Assembly: GCA_034435675.1 (NCBI GenBank)
Contig: DAOTWP010000312.1
Location: forward strand, 1-21,879
Length of the DNA stretch: 21,879 bases
Source: DAOTWP01 sp034435675
GTDB lineage: Bacteria > Chloroflexota > Anaerolineae > Aggregatilineales > Phototrophicaceae
Reading direction: 5' to 3'
The notes below the pieces were generated by a model that was not told the origin of the DNA, ran no database searches, and was given only the letters and a program-made list of their open reading frames with translations. How positions within the stretch are numbered: the first letter of the stretch is position 1; the number at the start of each line of letters is the position of its first letter. Shown here piece after piece: positions 1 through 7,702 of this stretch. Made by a program: the position numbers and the translations under genes.

Positions 1-1
1 A

Positions 2-1015
2 GCGCCGCCTGCCGCCGAAGGGCGCGAAGCGGGCGAGACATTCCAGTATCTCGTCACCACACCGGTGACGGTCAAACGCGGCGAGTCGGCGCTCGTGCCG
101 ATTGTCGGCAGCACGGTCAGTTATGAGCGCGAACTGCTCTACAACGGCGAAAAGCTGCCCCATCACCCGGTCGCGGCGCTGCGCTTCACCAACACCAGCG
201 GGCTGACACTGGAACGCGGACCCGTGACGGTCGTCGAGGATGGCGACTACAAGGGCGAGGCGGTCATCCCATTTACCAAGGACGGCGGCGAAGTTTATGC
301 ACCGTTTGCCGTGGAACTGGGCGTCAAAGTCAGCGAACGCACGCGCGATTACCGCCAGATGGTTGGCGTGCGCTTTGAGGAAGCGCTGCTGATCCAGGAG
401 GAGTACGCTATCTACGAAATCGCCTATATGCTCGAAAACAGCACCGGCGACGAAAAGACCGTGATGCTGGAAAGCACCTTTGGCAAAACGGGCTGGCAGC
501 AGTCGTTTGAGCTGTTCGACACCCCCGCGCCGCAGGTGGACAGCGCGCAGGAACGGCGCTGGCGGGTGACGGTGCCCGCGCATGGGGCGGCAGGCTTCAC
601 CGCAAAACTGCGCCGCCGCACGCACAGCCAGCACACCCTGACCAATATCAGTTACAAGCAAGTGCAGGAGTACCTGAGCAAGCGTTTTATTGACGAGGCG
701 ACCTTTGCCCACCTGCGCGAACTGCTGGAAACGCTCCAGCGCATCCAGCAGGAAAAACAGCACCAGCAGGCGCTCGAAAAAGAAACCCGCAGCCTGTATG
801 AGCAGCAGGAGCAGCAGCGCAAGAACCTCGGCGCGCTGCAAGCGACCGGCAAAGAGGCAGACCTGCGCGACCGCGTGCTGAAACAGCTTGAAGCCGCGCA
901 GGACCGGCTGGACGCCATCGCCGGTGAGGTCGAAACGTCACAGCAGGCGCTTGCCGCTGCCGAACAGCTGCTGCCCGCGATGATCAACAGGCTGGGACAC
1001 CGTGACCCGGCGTAA
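2..1015 (+). CDS. DUF4139-type protein with C-terminal coiled coil (5' end outside window)
   Basis: The reading frame is open from the first bases of the window, so the N-terminus is missing; a GTG at 65 is in frame but does not look like the true start because recognisable sequence (FQYLVTTPVTV) lies before it. The visible part is a beta-rich domain with RGESALVPIV and ELLYNGEKLPHHPVAALRF followed by GPVTVVEDGDYKGEAVIPF. This is the pattern of the DUF4139 family (MuiA-like proteins). The last 90 or so residues are rich in Gln, Glu, Leu and Arg and look like a long coiled coil. Function of the family is not established; a structural or envelope-related role is only a guess. The stop overlaps the start of the next gene by 14 bases, so the two are probably co-transcribed. 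Confidence 0.75.
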   Translation, partial: APPAAEGREAGETFQYLVTTPVTVKRGESALVPIVGSTVSYERELLYNGEKLPHHPVAALRFTNTSGLTLERGPVTVVEDGDYKGEAVIPFTKDGGEVYAPFAVELGVKVSERTRDYRQMVGVRFEEALLIQEEYAIYEIAYMLENSTGDEKTVMLESTFGKTGWQQSFELFDTPAPQVDSAQERRWRVTVPAHGAAGFTAKLRRRTHSQHTLTNISYKQVQEYLSKRFIDEATFAHLRELLETLQRIQQEKQHQQALEKETRSLYEQQEQQRKNLGALQATGKEADLRDRVLKQLEAAQDRLDAIAGEVETSQQALAAAEQLLPAMINRLGHRDPA

Positions 1016-1658
1016 TTTTCTGCTGCGCTGGGTGCTGGCGAATGTGCTGGGCTGGGGCGCGGGACTGTTTGCGGGGGCTGTGGTGCTGGGCGTTGGACTG
1101 CTGCTGGCGCTGCTGGCGGGCGGCGTACTGCTGCTGCTGGCGCTGCCGCTGGCGGGCGGGCTGGTCGGGGCGCTGGCGGCATATGGGCAGCAGCGTATCC
1201 TCAACGACGCCGAAGAAGATGTTGACGGGCGCTATATCGCCGTCAGCAGCGCGGGTGGGGCGCTGGGCATATTTCCGGCGCTGCTGTTCAGCAGTGCAGG
1301 GGGCGGCATGTGGCTGGTCGGGTTCGGGCTGGCGGGGGCGGCGCTGGGGGCGGCAGTTGGCGGGGCGCAGTGGCGGGCGTGGTTTACCGGCTCGGCTTTG
1401 CCTGCGCCCCCGGTGGGCTGGCGCGGCTGGCTGCTGGCGCATACGGCGGGCGGGGCACTTTGCGCGGTGATCACCATGTCCGGCGGGCAGGTCTTCAGCG
1501 GTGGGCTGCTGCTGCCTGCCTGCTGCGGGGTGGGGCTGCTGCTGTTCGCCCTGCTGACCGGGGCGGCGCTGCTGCGCCAGCCGGATGCCGTGCCCGATGA
1601 ACAACCAGACGACGAGCCGCTCAGCAGCCCGGCAGCGGACGAGCGTCCGCTTGCCTGA
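1002..1658 (+). CDS. hypothetical multi-pass membrane protein
   Basis: A 218-aa protein very rich in Leu, Ala and Gly, with about six hydrophobic segments: roughly residues 5-30, 32-60, 80-105, 107-125, 140-160 and 165-190. A polar acidic C-terminal tail follows (PDEQPDDEPLSSPAADE). The chosen start is GTG at 1002, preceded by a GGGA stretch a few bases upstream; it overlaps the end of the DUF4139 gene by 14 bases, which suggests translational coupling. I do not recognise a family and see no catalytic motif. High GC makes other frames open here, but this frame has the coherent membrane pattern and the correct linkage to its neighbour. Confidence 0.65.
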   Translation: MTRRNFLLRWVLANVLGWGAGLFAGAVVLGVGLLLALLAGGVLLLLALPLAGGLVGALAAYGQQRILNDAEEDVDGRYIAVSSAGGALGIFPALLFSSAGGGMWLVGFGLAGAALGAAVGGAQWRAWFTGSALPAPPVGWRGWLLAHTAGGALCAVITMSGGQVFSGGLLLPACCGVGLLLFALLTGAALLRQPDAVPDEQPDDEPLSSPAADERPLA

Positions 1659-1669
1659 GCGAAAGGCAG

Positions 1670-1730
1670 CGCAGGCAGGATTCGACCTGAACCCTACGGT
1701 TTTTCAAACCGGATCGAAATACTGCCAGCG
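1670..1730. repeat. nested imperfect inverted repeat just after a stop codon
   Basis: Twelve bases after the stop at 1658 the arms GC-GGCAG/CTGCC-GC (1671-1678 with 1722-1729), TTCGA/TCGAA (1681-1685 with 1714-1718) and CGGTTT/AAACCG (around a TTC loop near 1700) are nested in one another. The left arm carries an unpaired stretch, CCTGAACCCTA. The structure could terminate or stabilise the transcript, but no clean T-run follows. It may instead be a degraded mobile palindrome. Confidence 0.55.
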
Positions 1731-1799
1731 TTAATCTCTGTTACAGTTAAAATGCATAAAACAGGGAACTTAAGAACCTATCCATAAATCAGTTTTTCT

Positions 1800-1825
1800 G
1801 AACAAGGGGATTAATCCGCTTGTTC
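1800..1825. repeat. 26-bp near-perfect palindrome, 'CAAGGGGATTAATCC' family
   Basis: GAACAAG at the left end pairs with CTTGTTC at the right end around the self-complementary core GGATTAATCC; a single base pair is mismatched. Related copies occur at 4475-4504 (opposite orientation), 16937-16962, and as weaker relatives at 12706-12724 and 19294-19308. All are in spacers. It may be a REP-like repeat or an operator; nothing nearby decides. Confidence 0.6.
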
Positions 1826-1898
1826 GGGTTTACAGATAGTTTGTATGCCCTGAGTTTGTATTGGAATCGATCTACAGAGAGTCGGGATCAACGTTCAC

Positions 1899-2924
1899 AT
1901 GACTGACGACGAATTTCGTGATTCGCGCCAGATGCTGCGGCGGGTGCAGGAACACCTGTGCAATATGCATCTGCACATGGGCGCGCAGTGCGACTCCGCC
2001 GGGCTGGTCAATGTCATCCACCACCCGCAGAGCGCCGTGCCCGCCCTGAACTATGTCACTCCGCGCCAGAAGACCTCGTGGATACCCACCGATCAGATTG
2101 AACTCGGTCTTTCGCGCCTGAACGAACTGCACCGCACACGCCGGGTGATGTACATTGAAGGGCTGTTCCCGCCGCCCTTTGGCAAAACGCTGCTGGATCT
2201 GGGCTTAAAGCCCGAAAGCCAGACGCCGTTGGTGGCGTTCAGCAGCGGCGGCGCGAGCAAGGTGATTTTGCCCAAGCCGCCCCCCACGCCAGACAGCGTT
2301 GTGATCGCGCCAGTGCAGGACCCGCGCAGTATGGCGATCTGGTGGTACACCTGGCGTAATGCGCATTACGAGGTGGTCAGCACCGGCGCAGACCCGTTCG
2401 CGGTGGGCTGGGAAATGGCAGCGCAGGCGCAGGGGCACCAGTTGAATATCCTCGTCTACCGCTATAATTTTCCGGTGGGGGCGCTGCGGCTGACCTTCGC
2501 GCAGGACAGCGCACAGCAGTCCAGCGCATATTTCGCCAGCTTTGCCATAATGAAAGAGGCGCGCACACCTGACCTGCTGCGTCTGCTGCGCCTGAGCGCG
2601 CTGAAACTGGCATTGCAGCGCGGTTGTTCGTTGGTCTTTGCGCCTGCCGAAAGCGCGGATGAGCAGCAGCAGTACCATGAACTCGGTTTTGTGGACTCCG
2701 GCAGCATCGTGTGTTATGCTGCGTCTGCAAACACGATCACCGGAACAACAGAATCAAAGGAGCAGGCTGAGCGGACGGACACGGGGGCGGCAAATACAGC
2801 GCCGGACACCGAACCGAATGCAGCGCCCGATGCAGCGCCCAATGCAGCGCCCGATGCGCCACCACCTGCGAATACTCATGACAACACCATATCACAGTCT
2901 CTACTTTCACACGCCCGACCGTGA
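1899..2924 (+). CDS. probable GNAT-like acetyltransferase-fold protein, function unknown
   Basis: A 341-aa protein with no signal peptide or membrane segment. Residues about 1-125 form a first module (MYIEGLFPPPFGKTLLDLGL), residues about 150-285 a second. The second module ends with an alpha-beta stretch (LKLALQRGCSLVFAPAES, then YHELGFVDSGSIVCY) that resembles the end of GNAT acetyltransferases, where 'Y..LGF......Y' is typical. No clear acetyl-CoA loop (R/Q-x-x-G-x-G/A) is visible, so activity is doubtful. The last 65 residues are a low-complexity Asn/Ala/Pro/Asp tail encoded by 12-bp tandem repeats. ATG at 1899 is the first good start; its Shine-Dalgarno is weak. The 3' end overlaps the next gene by 47 bases. 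Confidence 0.7.
   Translation: MTDDEFRDSRQMLRRVQEHLCNMHLHMGAQCDSAGLVNVIHHPQSAVPALNYVTPRQKTSWIPTDQIELGLSRLNELHRTRRVMYIEGLFPPPFGKTLLDLGLKPESQTPLVAFSSGGASKVILPKPPPTPDSVVIAPVQDPRSMAIWWYTWRNAHYEVVSTGADPFAVGWEMAAQAQGHQLNILVYRYNFPVGALRLTFAQDSAQQSSAYFASFAIMKEARTPDLLRLLRLSALKLALQRGCSLVFAPAESADEQQQYHELGFVDSGSIVCYAASANTITGTTESKEQAERTDTGAANTAPDTEPNAAPDAAPNAAPDAPPPANTHDNTISQSLLSHARP
2810..2868 (+). repeat. 12-bp tandem repeat inside coding sequence
   Basis: Imperfect tandem units of the form ATGCAGCGCCCR encode the repeating N/D-A-A-P tail of the GNAT-like protein. The frame is kept because the unit is a multiple of three. The repeat ends just before the start codon of the downstream gene, so copy-number change would alter the overlap between the two genes only in the tail length. 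Confidence 0.6.
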
Positions 2925-3720
2925 CGCGCTTGCCGACCTGCTGCGCGGGGGGCTGACCGCGTCGGGCTATACCCTGTTCGACCCATTCGGCAGGTTTCCC
3001 GGCAAGAGCTACGCCCAGGCGCTGCGGCTGTTTGTCGCCCCGGCAGCAGGTGACTGGACGCGGGTTATCGTCGGCGCGGATGCAGCAGGCATTGCTGCCC
3101 CCGCGTTCACTGCGCTGTTGGCGGATGCCCCGTTGTGCCTGTCGGTGGCGCTGGAAGCGAATCGCGGCACGCTGCAAGTGTACACGCAGGGGGCAGCAGT
3201 TGAACCGCTGGCGGCGTTAGCGTCCTGTCTGCGTCCCGGTATCCCGGCAGAAGCGCTGGCACGCGCCTGGCAGGCGGGCGCTGCGCCCATTGTCAGCAGC
3301 GCTGGCAGCAGCGGCGGCACCGTGGGCGGCGTCCCGCTGGATGCTCTGCCCGCTTCGGTGCGCCAGATGGCAGGCGGTGTCAACCCCAAACGGGCGGAGG
3401 CGCTGTTCAACCGTATGGCAAAACAGGTGCTGCGCGGCGGCGAAGAAGCGCAGGCGGCGCGGGCGCTGGTCAGCGGTGAAGGTGCGCCGGACTGGGACAG
3501 TCCGGACGGCAAACGGCTGCGCGCAGTGCTGGCGTGCCTGACGGTGCCGGACAACTGGCGCGAACCGGATTTCACGACGGTGCGCGATGCCTATCAACTG
3601 CACCTGCGCCGCCAGCGCAAACCCAATGCGCCGCTGTATCCGGGGGATGCCGAAACAATGGCGCTGCTGCCAAATGCGCTGGATTATGTGCCGGTCTATG
3701 CTGGCAAGGATGCTTCCTGA
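2878..3720 (+). CDS. hypothetical protein, middle gene of a coupled trio
   Basis: A 280-aa soluble protein that I do not recognise. ATG at 2878 is chosen because it lies inside the end of the preceding gene and gives the sensible N-terminus MTTPYHSLYFHTPDR; the frame is open further upstream but that part reads as a shadow of the Asn/Pro-rich tail. An N-terminal alpha/beta region (about 1-130, with RVIVGADAAG) is followed by a Gly/Ser linker (about 135-150). A helical C-terminal region follows (VRQMAGGVNPKRAEALFNRM, then DWDSPDGKRLRAVLACL and NWREPDFTTVRDAYQLHLRR). The stop TGA shares its A with the next ATG, indicating translational coupling with the methyltransferase. Confidence 0.75.
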   Translation: MTTPYHSLYFHTPDRDALADLLRGGLTASGYTLFDPFGRFPGKSYAQALRLFVAPAAGDWTRVIVGADAAGIAAPAFTALLADAPLCLSVALEANRGTLQVYTQGAAVEPLAALASCLRPGIPAEALARAWQAGAAPIVSSAGSSGGTVGGVPLDALPASVRQMAGGVNPKRAEALFNRMAKQVLRGGEEAQAARALVSGEGAPDWDSPDGKRLRAVLACLTVPDNWREPDFTTVRDAYQLHLRRQRKPNAPLYPGDAETMALLPNALDYVPVYAGKDAS

Positions 3721-4430
3721 TGTCCGCCGAAGATCGGGTACGCTGGGACTCCATCTATAAATCCGCCCAACTGCGGCGCGCTTACCCGCTGCCGGACCCG
3801 CTGCTGTACGAATTTGTTCCGCCGGTGGACACAGACCGTGTTTACCGTGCGCTTGATCTGGCGGCAGGGCTGGCGGCAAATGGGTTGTGGCTGGCAGCGC
3901 AGGGTTATCTGGTGGATGTGATAGACATCAGCCGCACGGCACTGGAGATTGCGCGCGACGAAATGGCAGCACGCGGGCTGCACAACCTGAATATCCTGCA
4001 AGCTGATCTGGACAGCACCGATCTGGAGCCGGAAGCTTACGATATAATCGTCGTGGCGCGCTTCCTCAAGCGTGAACTGTTCCCGCACATTCGCTTTGCC
4101 ACGCGCCCCGGCGGGCGTGTGATTTACGAAACCTTCCATACGGGCTATCTGACGCAGGTGCCGGGTTTCAACCGCGCCTACCTGCTGGAATCTGGCGAAC
4201 TGCGGCGCTGCTTTGAGGGCTGGGAGATCCTGTTCGAGCTGGAAACCGAAACCACCGCGCAGATTGCCGCGCAGAAACCGCTGCTGCCGGTCAAACCGCC
4301 GCCTAAGAGAGCAGCACCCATAGCAGCGCCCACTGCCAGCACAGAGCAGCCGTCTGCCCCCGGCACGGAGGAGCCACCTGCCGCCAGCACGGAGGAACCG
4401 CCTGCCGCCAATCCGCTGGATCAGTGGTAG
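3720..4430 (+). CDS. class I SAM-dependent methyltransferase (TehB-like)
   Basis: A 236-aa protein. The start ATG overlaps the previous stop (ATGA); the frame is open further upstream but would run deep into its neighbour. Residues 40-75 form the SAM-binding strand-loop-helix, DLAAGLAANGLWLAAQGY followed by VDVIDIS, with the acidic residue D69. Motif I is degenerate (A-A-G in place of the usual G-C-G-x-G). Then come NILQADLDSTDLEP, YDIIVVARFLKRELFPHI and RPGGRVIYETFHTGY. These last two match the 'VVxRFLxRxLFP...RPGGxxxYETF' signature seen in small TehB-like methyltransferases. Residues about 197-236 are a repetitive Pro/Glu/Thr/Ala tail. The substrate is unknown; the coupled upstream genes probably work with it. 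Confidence 0.85.
   Translation: MSAEDRVRWDSIYKSAQLRRAYPLPDPLLYEFVPPVDTDRVYRALDLAAGLAANGLWLAAQGYLVDVIDISRTALEIARDEMAARGLHNLNILQADLDSTDLEPEAYDIIVVARFLKRELFPHIRFATRPGGRVIYETFHTGYLTQVPGFNRAYLLESGELRRCFEGWEILFELETETTAQIAAQKPLLPVKPPPKRAAPIAAPTASTEQPSAPGTEEPPAASTEEPPAANPLDQW
4322..4411 (+). repeat. intragenic imperfect tandem repeat (about 24 bp units)
   Basis: Units beginning GCACGGAGGA and continuing with CCNCCTGCCGCC occur twice in tandem, with a more diverged relative just upstream. They encode the repeating S/G-T-E-E-P-P-A-A tail of the methyltransferase. Confidence 0.5.
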
Positions 4431-4474
4431 CCGGGTGGATAAAGTAGAACTTGCGCTTTTCGAGCAAACACATG

Positions 4475-4504
4475 CCCGAACAAGCGTGTAACCCCCTTGT
4501 GCTC
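4475..4504 (-). repeat. second copy of the 'CAAGGGG' palindromic element
   Basis: Read on the minus strand, this stretch aligns with the element at 1800-1829: ACAAGGGG, a diverged core, then CGCTTGTTCGGG identical in both. On the plus strand GAACAAG and CTTGTG form the arms. It sits in the spacer between the methyltransferase and the glycosyltransferase genes. Confidence 0.5.
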
Positions 4505-4535
4505 AGGCTTATAGGCGAAAGCCCTAAGAAAATCA

Positions 4536-4564
4536 TAGGCATGCTGTTCAATTGGCACTATAAT
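4536..4564 (+). promoter_or_regulatory. putative sigma70-type promoter for the GT39 pair
   Basis: A perfect TATAAT at 4559-4564 is preceded, after 17 bases, by TAGGCA at 4536-4541 (four of six bases match TTGACA). This would give a leader of about 40 bases before the ATG at 4614. It is the best promoter-like match in this spacer. Confidence 0.5.
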
Positions 4565-4613
4565 GCGGCGCGGTAGCGAACCTGCTGATTTTTGATTGCG
4601 TACCGGACATACC

Positions 4614-6188
4614 ATGAAGCCGCTCCGTATCCTATTTCTGATCTGCGCTGCCGCCTTCGCGCTGCGCCTGGCACTGCTGCCCATCATCCAGCATCCTGGC
4701 ATTGGCGACTCCAACCATTATTACAATCTCGGTATCCGGCTGGTCGAAGGTCACGGGTATACGATTGACTACCTCTGGCAGTATAACGATCCGCCCGACG
4801 CGCTGGTGCATCCTGATGATTACTGGATGCCGCTGAATAGCGCAATCGTCGCCGGGGCGATGACGCTCCTGGGCACAAGTGTGCATGCGGCGGTGCTGCC
4901 CTTCATGCTGTTGGGGGCGCTGCTGCCACTGCTGGTTTATGCCGCAGTGCGCCAGTTCGGTGTCGGGATTCGCGCGGCGCTGCTGGCGGCGGCATGCGGC
5001 GCGGTGCTGCCCGAATATGTGCTCAACTCATTGCGCACCGACACAACCCTGCCTGCGCTATGGCTGACAGTGGGCAGTGTGCTGCTGCTGACACGGGGAT
5101 TGCAGCGCGGCGGCTGGTGGAGCTTTGCCGGCAGCGGTTTGCTGGGCGGGCTGGCGTATCTGGTGCGTAGTGATGCGGCGCTGCTGCTGCCCATGCTGGT
5201 TGTGACGCTGCTGGTGTATGCCCTGTGGGGACGCCAGCAGGTGACCACACGCACCGGATGGAAATACGCAATCCTCATGCCGCTGGTCGCGCTGCTTGTC
5301 GTGACTCCCTGGCTGCTGCGCAATATCGCTGTTGCAGGTGTACCAACAACACCGCGCCTGAGTGACATGTTTTTTCTGACTGATTTTCGTGAACACTATG
5401 TTTACAGCAGTCCAGTCAACTTTGCAACGATGACGGCGCAGTGGTCCTGGGGGCAGATTATCGGCAAACGCATTTTTGAAATGTTTGCCAGTGCCAAAAT
5501 TATGTACACCACACTGGATGCCGTGCTGCCGCTGGCAGTGGCGGGCGGGGCGCTGCTGCTGCTTGCCGCGCGGGATCGAAAACGCCTGCTCACGCTCGCC
5601 CCGGCAGTGCTGCTGCTGCTGGGCGCGTATGGCTTCTATACCGTGCTGGTTCCTTTCAAGAGCGAAGGCGGCAGTTTCAAGAAATTCTACCTGATGCTCA
5701 TTCCGCTGCTGCTGCCGCTTGCCGCCTACGCGCTGGAACGGGCGCTGCCCAATCCGCGTCACCAGCTTGCCGCCGGACTGCTGACAGTGGCGCTGCTGGG
5801 CGCGAATGGGGTTGAACTGGTGCGTGCCGACGCGCGTGCTGTGGACGCTTATCTGGGCTTTGTTGAACAGGTGGTGACAGTGGCGCAAACACTACCGGAC
5901 ACCAACGGCGATGGCGAAATTGTGCTGATGACCCAGGACCCGTTCATGCTGCGTTTTTTTGGCGTGCGCTCGGTGATGACGCCTTACGAAAACCGCGATG
6001 TTGTGCTGGAAGTGGCGCAGCGTTACGGGGTGGATTATCTGTTGATGCCCGCGGATCGCCCTTCGCTTGATCCGGTATATGTGCGGACAATCAGTGACCC
6101 ACGCTATGCTTACGTGACTGGCGTGTCCGGCACAAACGCCGAGTTTTATGCCTTCGACTTTGCGGCACCAGCAGCAGGAGGGCAATAG
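4614..6188 (+). CDS. GT39-type (ArnT/PMT-like) membrane glycosyltransferase
   Basis: A 524-aa polytopic membrane protein. The first hydrophobic helix (about 4-22) is followed by an extracytoplasmic loop with GIGDSNHYYNLGIRLVEG. There, D32 is at the position of the catalytic Asp of GT-C glycosyltransferases (ArnT, PMT), which transfer sugars from polyprenyl-phosphate donors. About ten further hydrophobic segments run to residue 400, and a small soluble C-terminal domain follows (about 420-520, with VDYLLMPADRPSLDP). ATG at 4614 is preferred to TTG at 4596, which would add only six polar residues before the first helix. The stop overlaps the start of a second protein of the same type. Substrate and donor cannot be told from sequence. 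Confidence 0.8.
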   Translation: MKPLRILFLICAAAFALRLALLPIIQHPGIGDSNHYYNLGIRLVEGHGYTIDYLWQYNDPPDALVHPDDYWMPLNSAIVAGAMTLLGTSVHAAVLPFMLLGALLPLLVYAAVRQFGVGIRAALLAAACGAVLPEYVLNSLRTDTTLPALWLTVGSVLLLTRGLQRGGWWSFAGSGLLGGLAYLVRSDAALLLPMLVVTLLVYALWGRQQVTTRTGWKYAILMPLVALLVVTPWLLRNIAVAGVPTTPRLSDMFFLTDFREHYVYSSPVNFATMTAQWSWGQIIGKRIFEMFASAKIMYTTLDAVLPLAVAGGALLLLAARDRKRLLTLAPAVLLLLGAYGFYTVLVPFKSEGGSFKKFYLMLIPLLLPLAAYALERALPNPRHQLAAGLLTVALLGANGVELVRADARAVDAYLGFVEQVVTVAQTLPDTNGDGEIVLMTQDPFMLRFFGVRSVMTPYENRDVVLEVAQRYGVDYLLMPADRPSLDPVYVRTISDPRYAYVTGVSGTNAEFYAFDFAAPAAGGQ

Positions 6189-7702
6189 TGATTGATGCAA
6201 CCACGACGCCTTACCCCCAGCGTGCCTTGCGCGTGGCATCACGCCTGAATATTGTTCTGGGGCTGCTGCTGGCGCTGGCGCTGCTGCTGCGCCTGGTGGT
6301 GGTGCTGTCTGGCGATCAGCTTGCACCGTACAGCGACGCTGGCGGCGACAGCGGCTGGTATCTGCTCAATGGTTATGCGCTGGCTTCAGGCTTCGATGCG
6401 GGATATCTGGATTGGTTTGGCGCAAATCGCCCGGTAATTCTCGCCGCGCTGCCTACCCCGCCGCTGTATCTGCTGTTTGTCGGTTTCTGGCAGACCCTGC
6501 TGCCGCCAGAAGCCGCCGTGCTGGTCATCCGCCTGCTGCAAGCGCTGCTGAGCACCGCGACGCTGTTCTGCCTGTACCATACGGCGCGGATTGTCTTTGC
6601 AGACCGGCGCGTGGGGCTGCTGGCGGTGGCGGTGCTGGCGGTGCATCCGGCGTTTGTTGTCGAAAGCGCGCAGATTGCCACCGAAACGTTGTTTATCTTT
6701 CTGCTGGCAGCGGGGCTGTGGGCATACGTGCAGTTTGTGCAGCAAGCGGCGCATAGCGCGCAAAGAACAGCTTTCACCACAGCGGCACAGCGAGAACAGA
6801 GAACCTGGCTGCAATTCCTCGGTTTACTCCGTGTCTCTGTGGTTTCAAAGGCAGTGCATACCCCTGCAGACCAGCATAGGCTGAACCGGCGCACCTGGGC
6901 GCTGCTGGGGGTCGCGGCGCTGCTGCTGGCGCTGGGCACACTGACCCGCGCGGCGCTGCTGTTGTTTCCGCTGGGGCTGGCGCTGCATTTGCTGCTGGCG
7001 CTGGGCTGGCGGCGTGGGCTGCGCGCGGCGCTGCTGCTGCTGCTGGTCTACACCGCGCTGGCGTCCACCTGGACCATTTACAACCTGGCGAAGTACAACC
7101 GGCTGGTCATCGGCGGCGAAGGCTTCGCGGCATTCCTGCTCTATGGCGCGCTGGAAGACGGCTGGGGCGCGCGCGAAAATGTGGACGCGGCAGTGCAGCC
7201 GGAACAGCAGGCGGGCGAAGATGCGCAGGGCGTGCTGCTCAACAGCGCTGTAGCGACGATCAGCAGGGACCCGCTGGGCTGGGCGCGGCGGCGGCTGGGC
7301 GAGCTGGCAAACGCCTATTTGCAGCCGCATGGCACGCTGTTCTACGGTGGGGCGAGCTTCCGCGATTTGCTGGCAGGCTGGTGGCAGAGCGACCGTTCGC
7401 CCGGCGGGCTGCTGGCGCTGGTGGGTGCAGATAACTTCCTGCCCAAATTCGCGCTGTACGCCCTGCATGTTGCCGCGCTGGTGCTGGGGCTGGTGGGCAT
7501 GTGGCGCACGCGCGCCCACTGGCGGCTGACCCTGGCGCTGGTCGCGCTGATCGCCTACACGACGCTGCTGCATGTCTTCCTGACCGTTCTGCCGCGTTAT
7601 CTGTTTCCGCTGGAGGCGTACTGGTGGCTGTTTGCGGCGGCGGCTGTGGTAAGATGGAGGCAGTCCAGAGAGGGGAGCGTAGGAACACATGAACCCGGAT
7701 GA
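6188..7702 (+). CDS. GT39-type membrane glycosyltransferase carrying an in-frame palindromic insertion
   Basis: A 504-aa polytopic protein starting at GTG 6188; a GGAGGG Shine-Dalgarno lies a few bases upstream, and the previous stop TAG shares its G. Residues 48-70 hold the GT-C first-loop pattern DAGGDSGWYLLNGYALASG with the acidic D50/D54. About ten hydrophobic segments follow, including HPAFVVESAQIATETLFIF, as in GT39 proteins. Residues about 195-221 are encoded by a palindromic repeat and read as an odd polar/hydrophobic stretch (RTAFTTAAQREQRTWLQ) lying between two membrane segments; reading continues in frame. Unlike its upstream neighbour it lacks a soluble C-terminal domain. The pair may act in the same glycan pathway, but this is inference from adjacency. 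Confidence 0.8.
   Translation: MIDATTTPYPQRALRVASRLNIVLGLLLALALLLRLVVVLSGDQLAPYSDAGGDSGWYLLNGYALASGFDAGYLDWFGANRPVILAALPTPPLYLLFVGFWQTLLPPEAAVLVIRLLQALLSTATLFCLYHTARIVFADRRVGLLAVAVLAVHPAFVVESAQIATETLFIFLLAAGLWAYVQFVQQAAHSAQRTAFTTAAQREQRTWLQFLGLLRVSVVSKAVHTPADQHRLNRRTWALLGVAALLLALGTLTRAALLLFPLGLALHLLLALGWRRGLRAALLLLLVYTALASTWTIYNLAKYNRLVIGGEGFAAFLLYGALEDGWGARENVDAAVQPEQQAGEDAQGVLLNSAVATISRDPLGWARRRLGELANAYLQPHGTLFYGGASFRDLLAGWWQSDRSPGGLLALVGADNFLPKFALYALHVAALVLGLVGMWRTRAHWRLTLALVALIAYTTLLHVFLTVLPRYLFPLEAYWWLFAAAAVVRWRQSREGSVGTHEPG
6771..6850. repeat. palindromic 'ACCACAG..CACAG' repeat inside a coding sequence
   Basis: The left arm begins TTTCACCACAGCGGCACAGC at 6772. The right arm ends TCTCTGTGGTTTCAAAG at 6850. 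The reverse complement of the right arm, CTTTGAAACCACAGAGACAC, aligns with the left arm with few mismatches, giving an imperfect hairpin of about 80 bases. From memory, this resembles a palindromic repeat of the ACCACAGAGNCACAGAG type common between genes in several bacterial phyla. It contains no stop in the gene's frame. Confidence 0.75.

Noticed and set aside
3534..3719. Longer methyltransferase start at 3534
   Set aside because: Would overlap the preceding gene by nearly 190 bases; the ATGA junction at 3720 gives a family-typical N-terminus.
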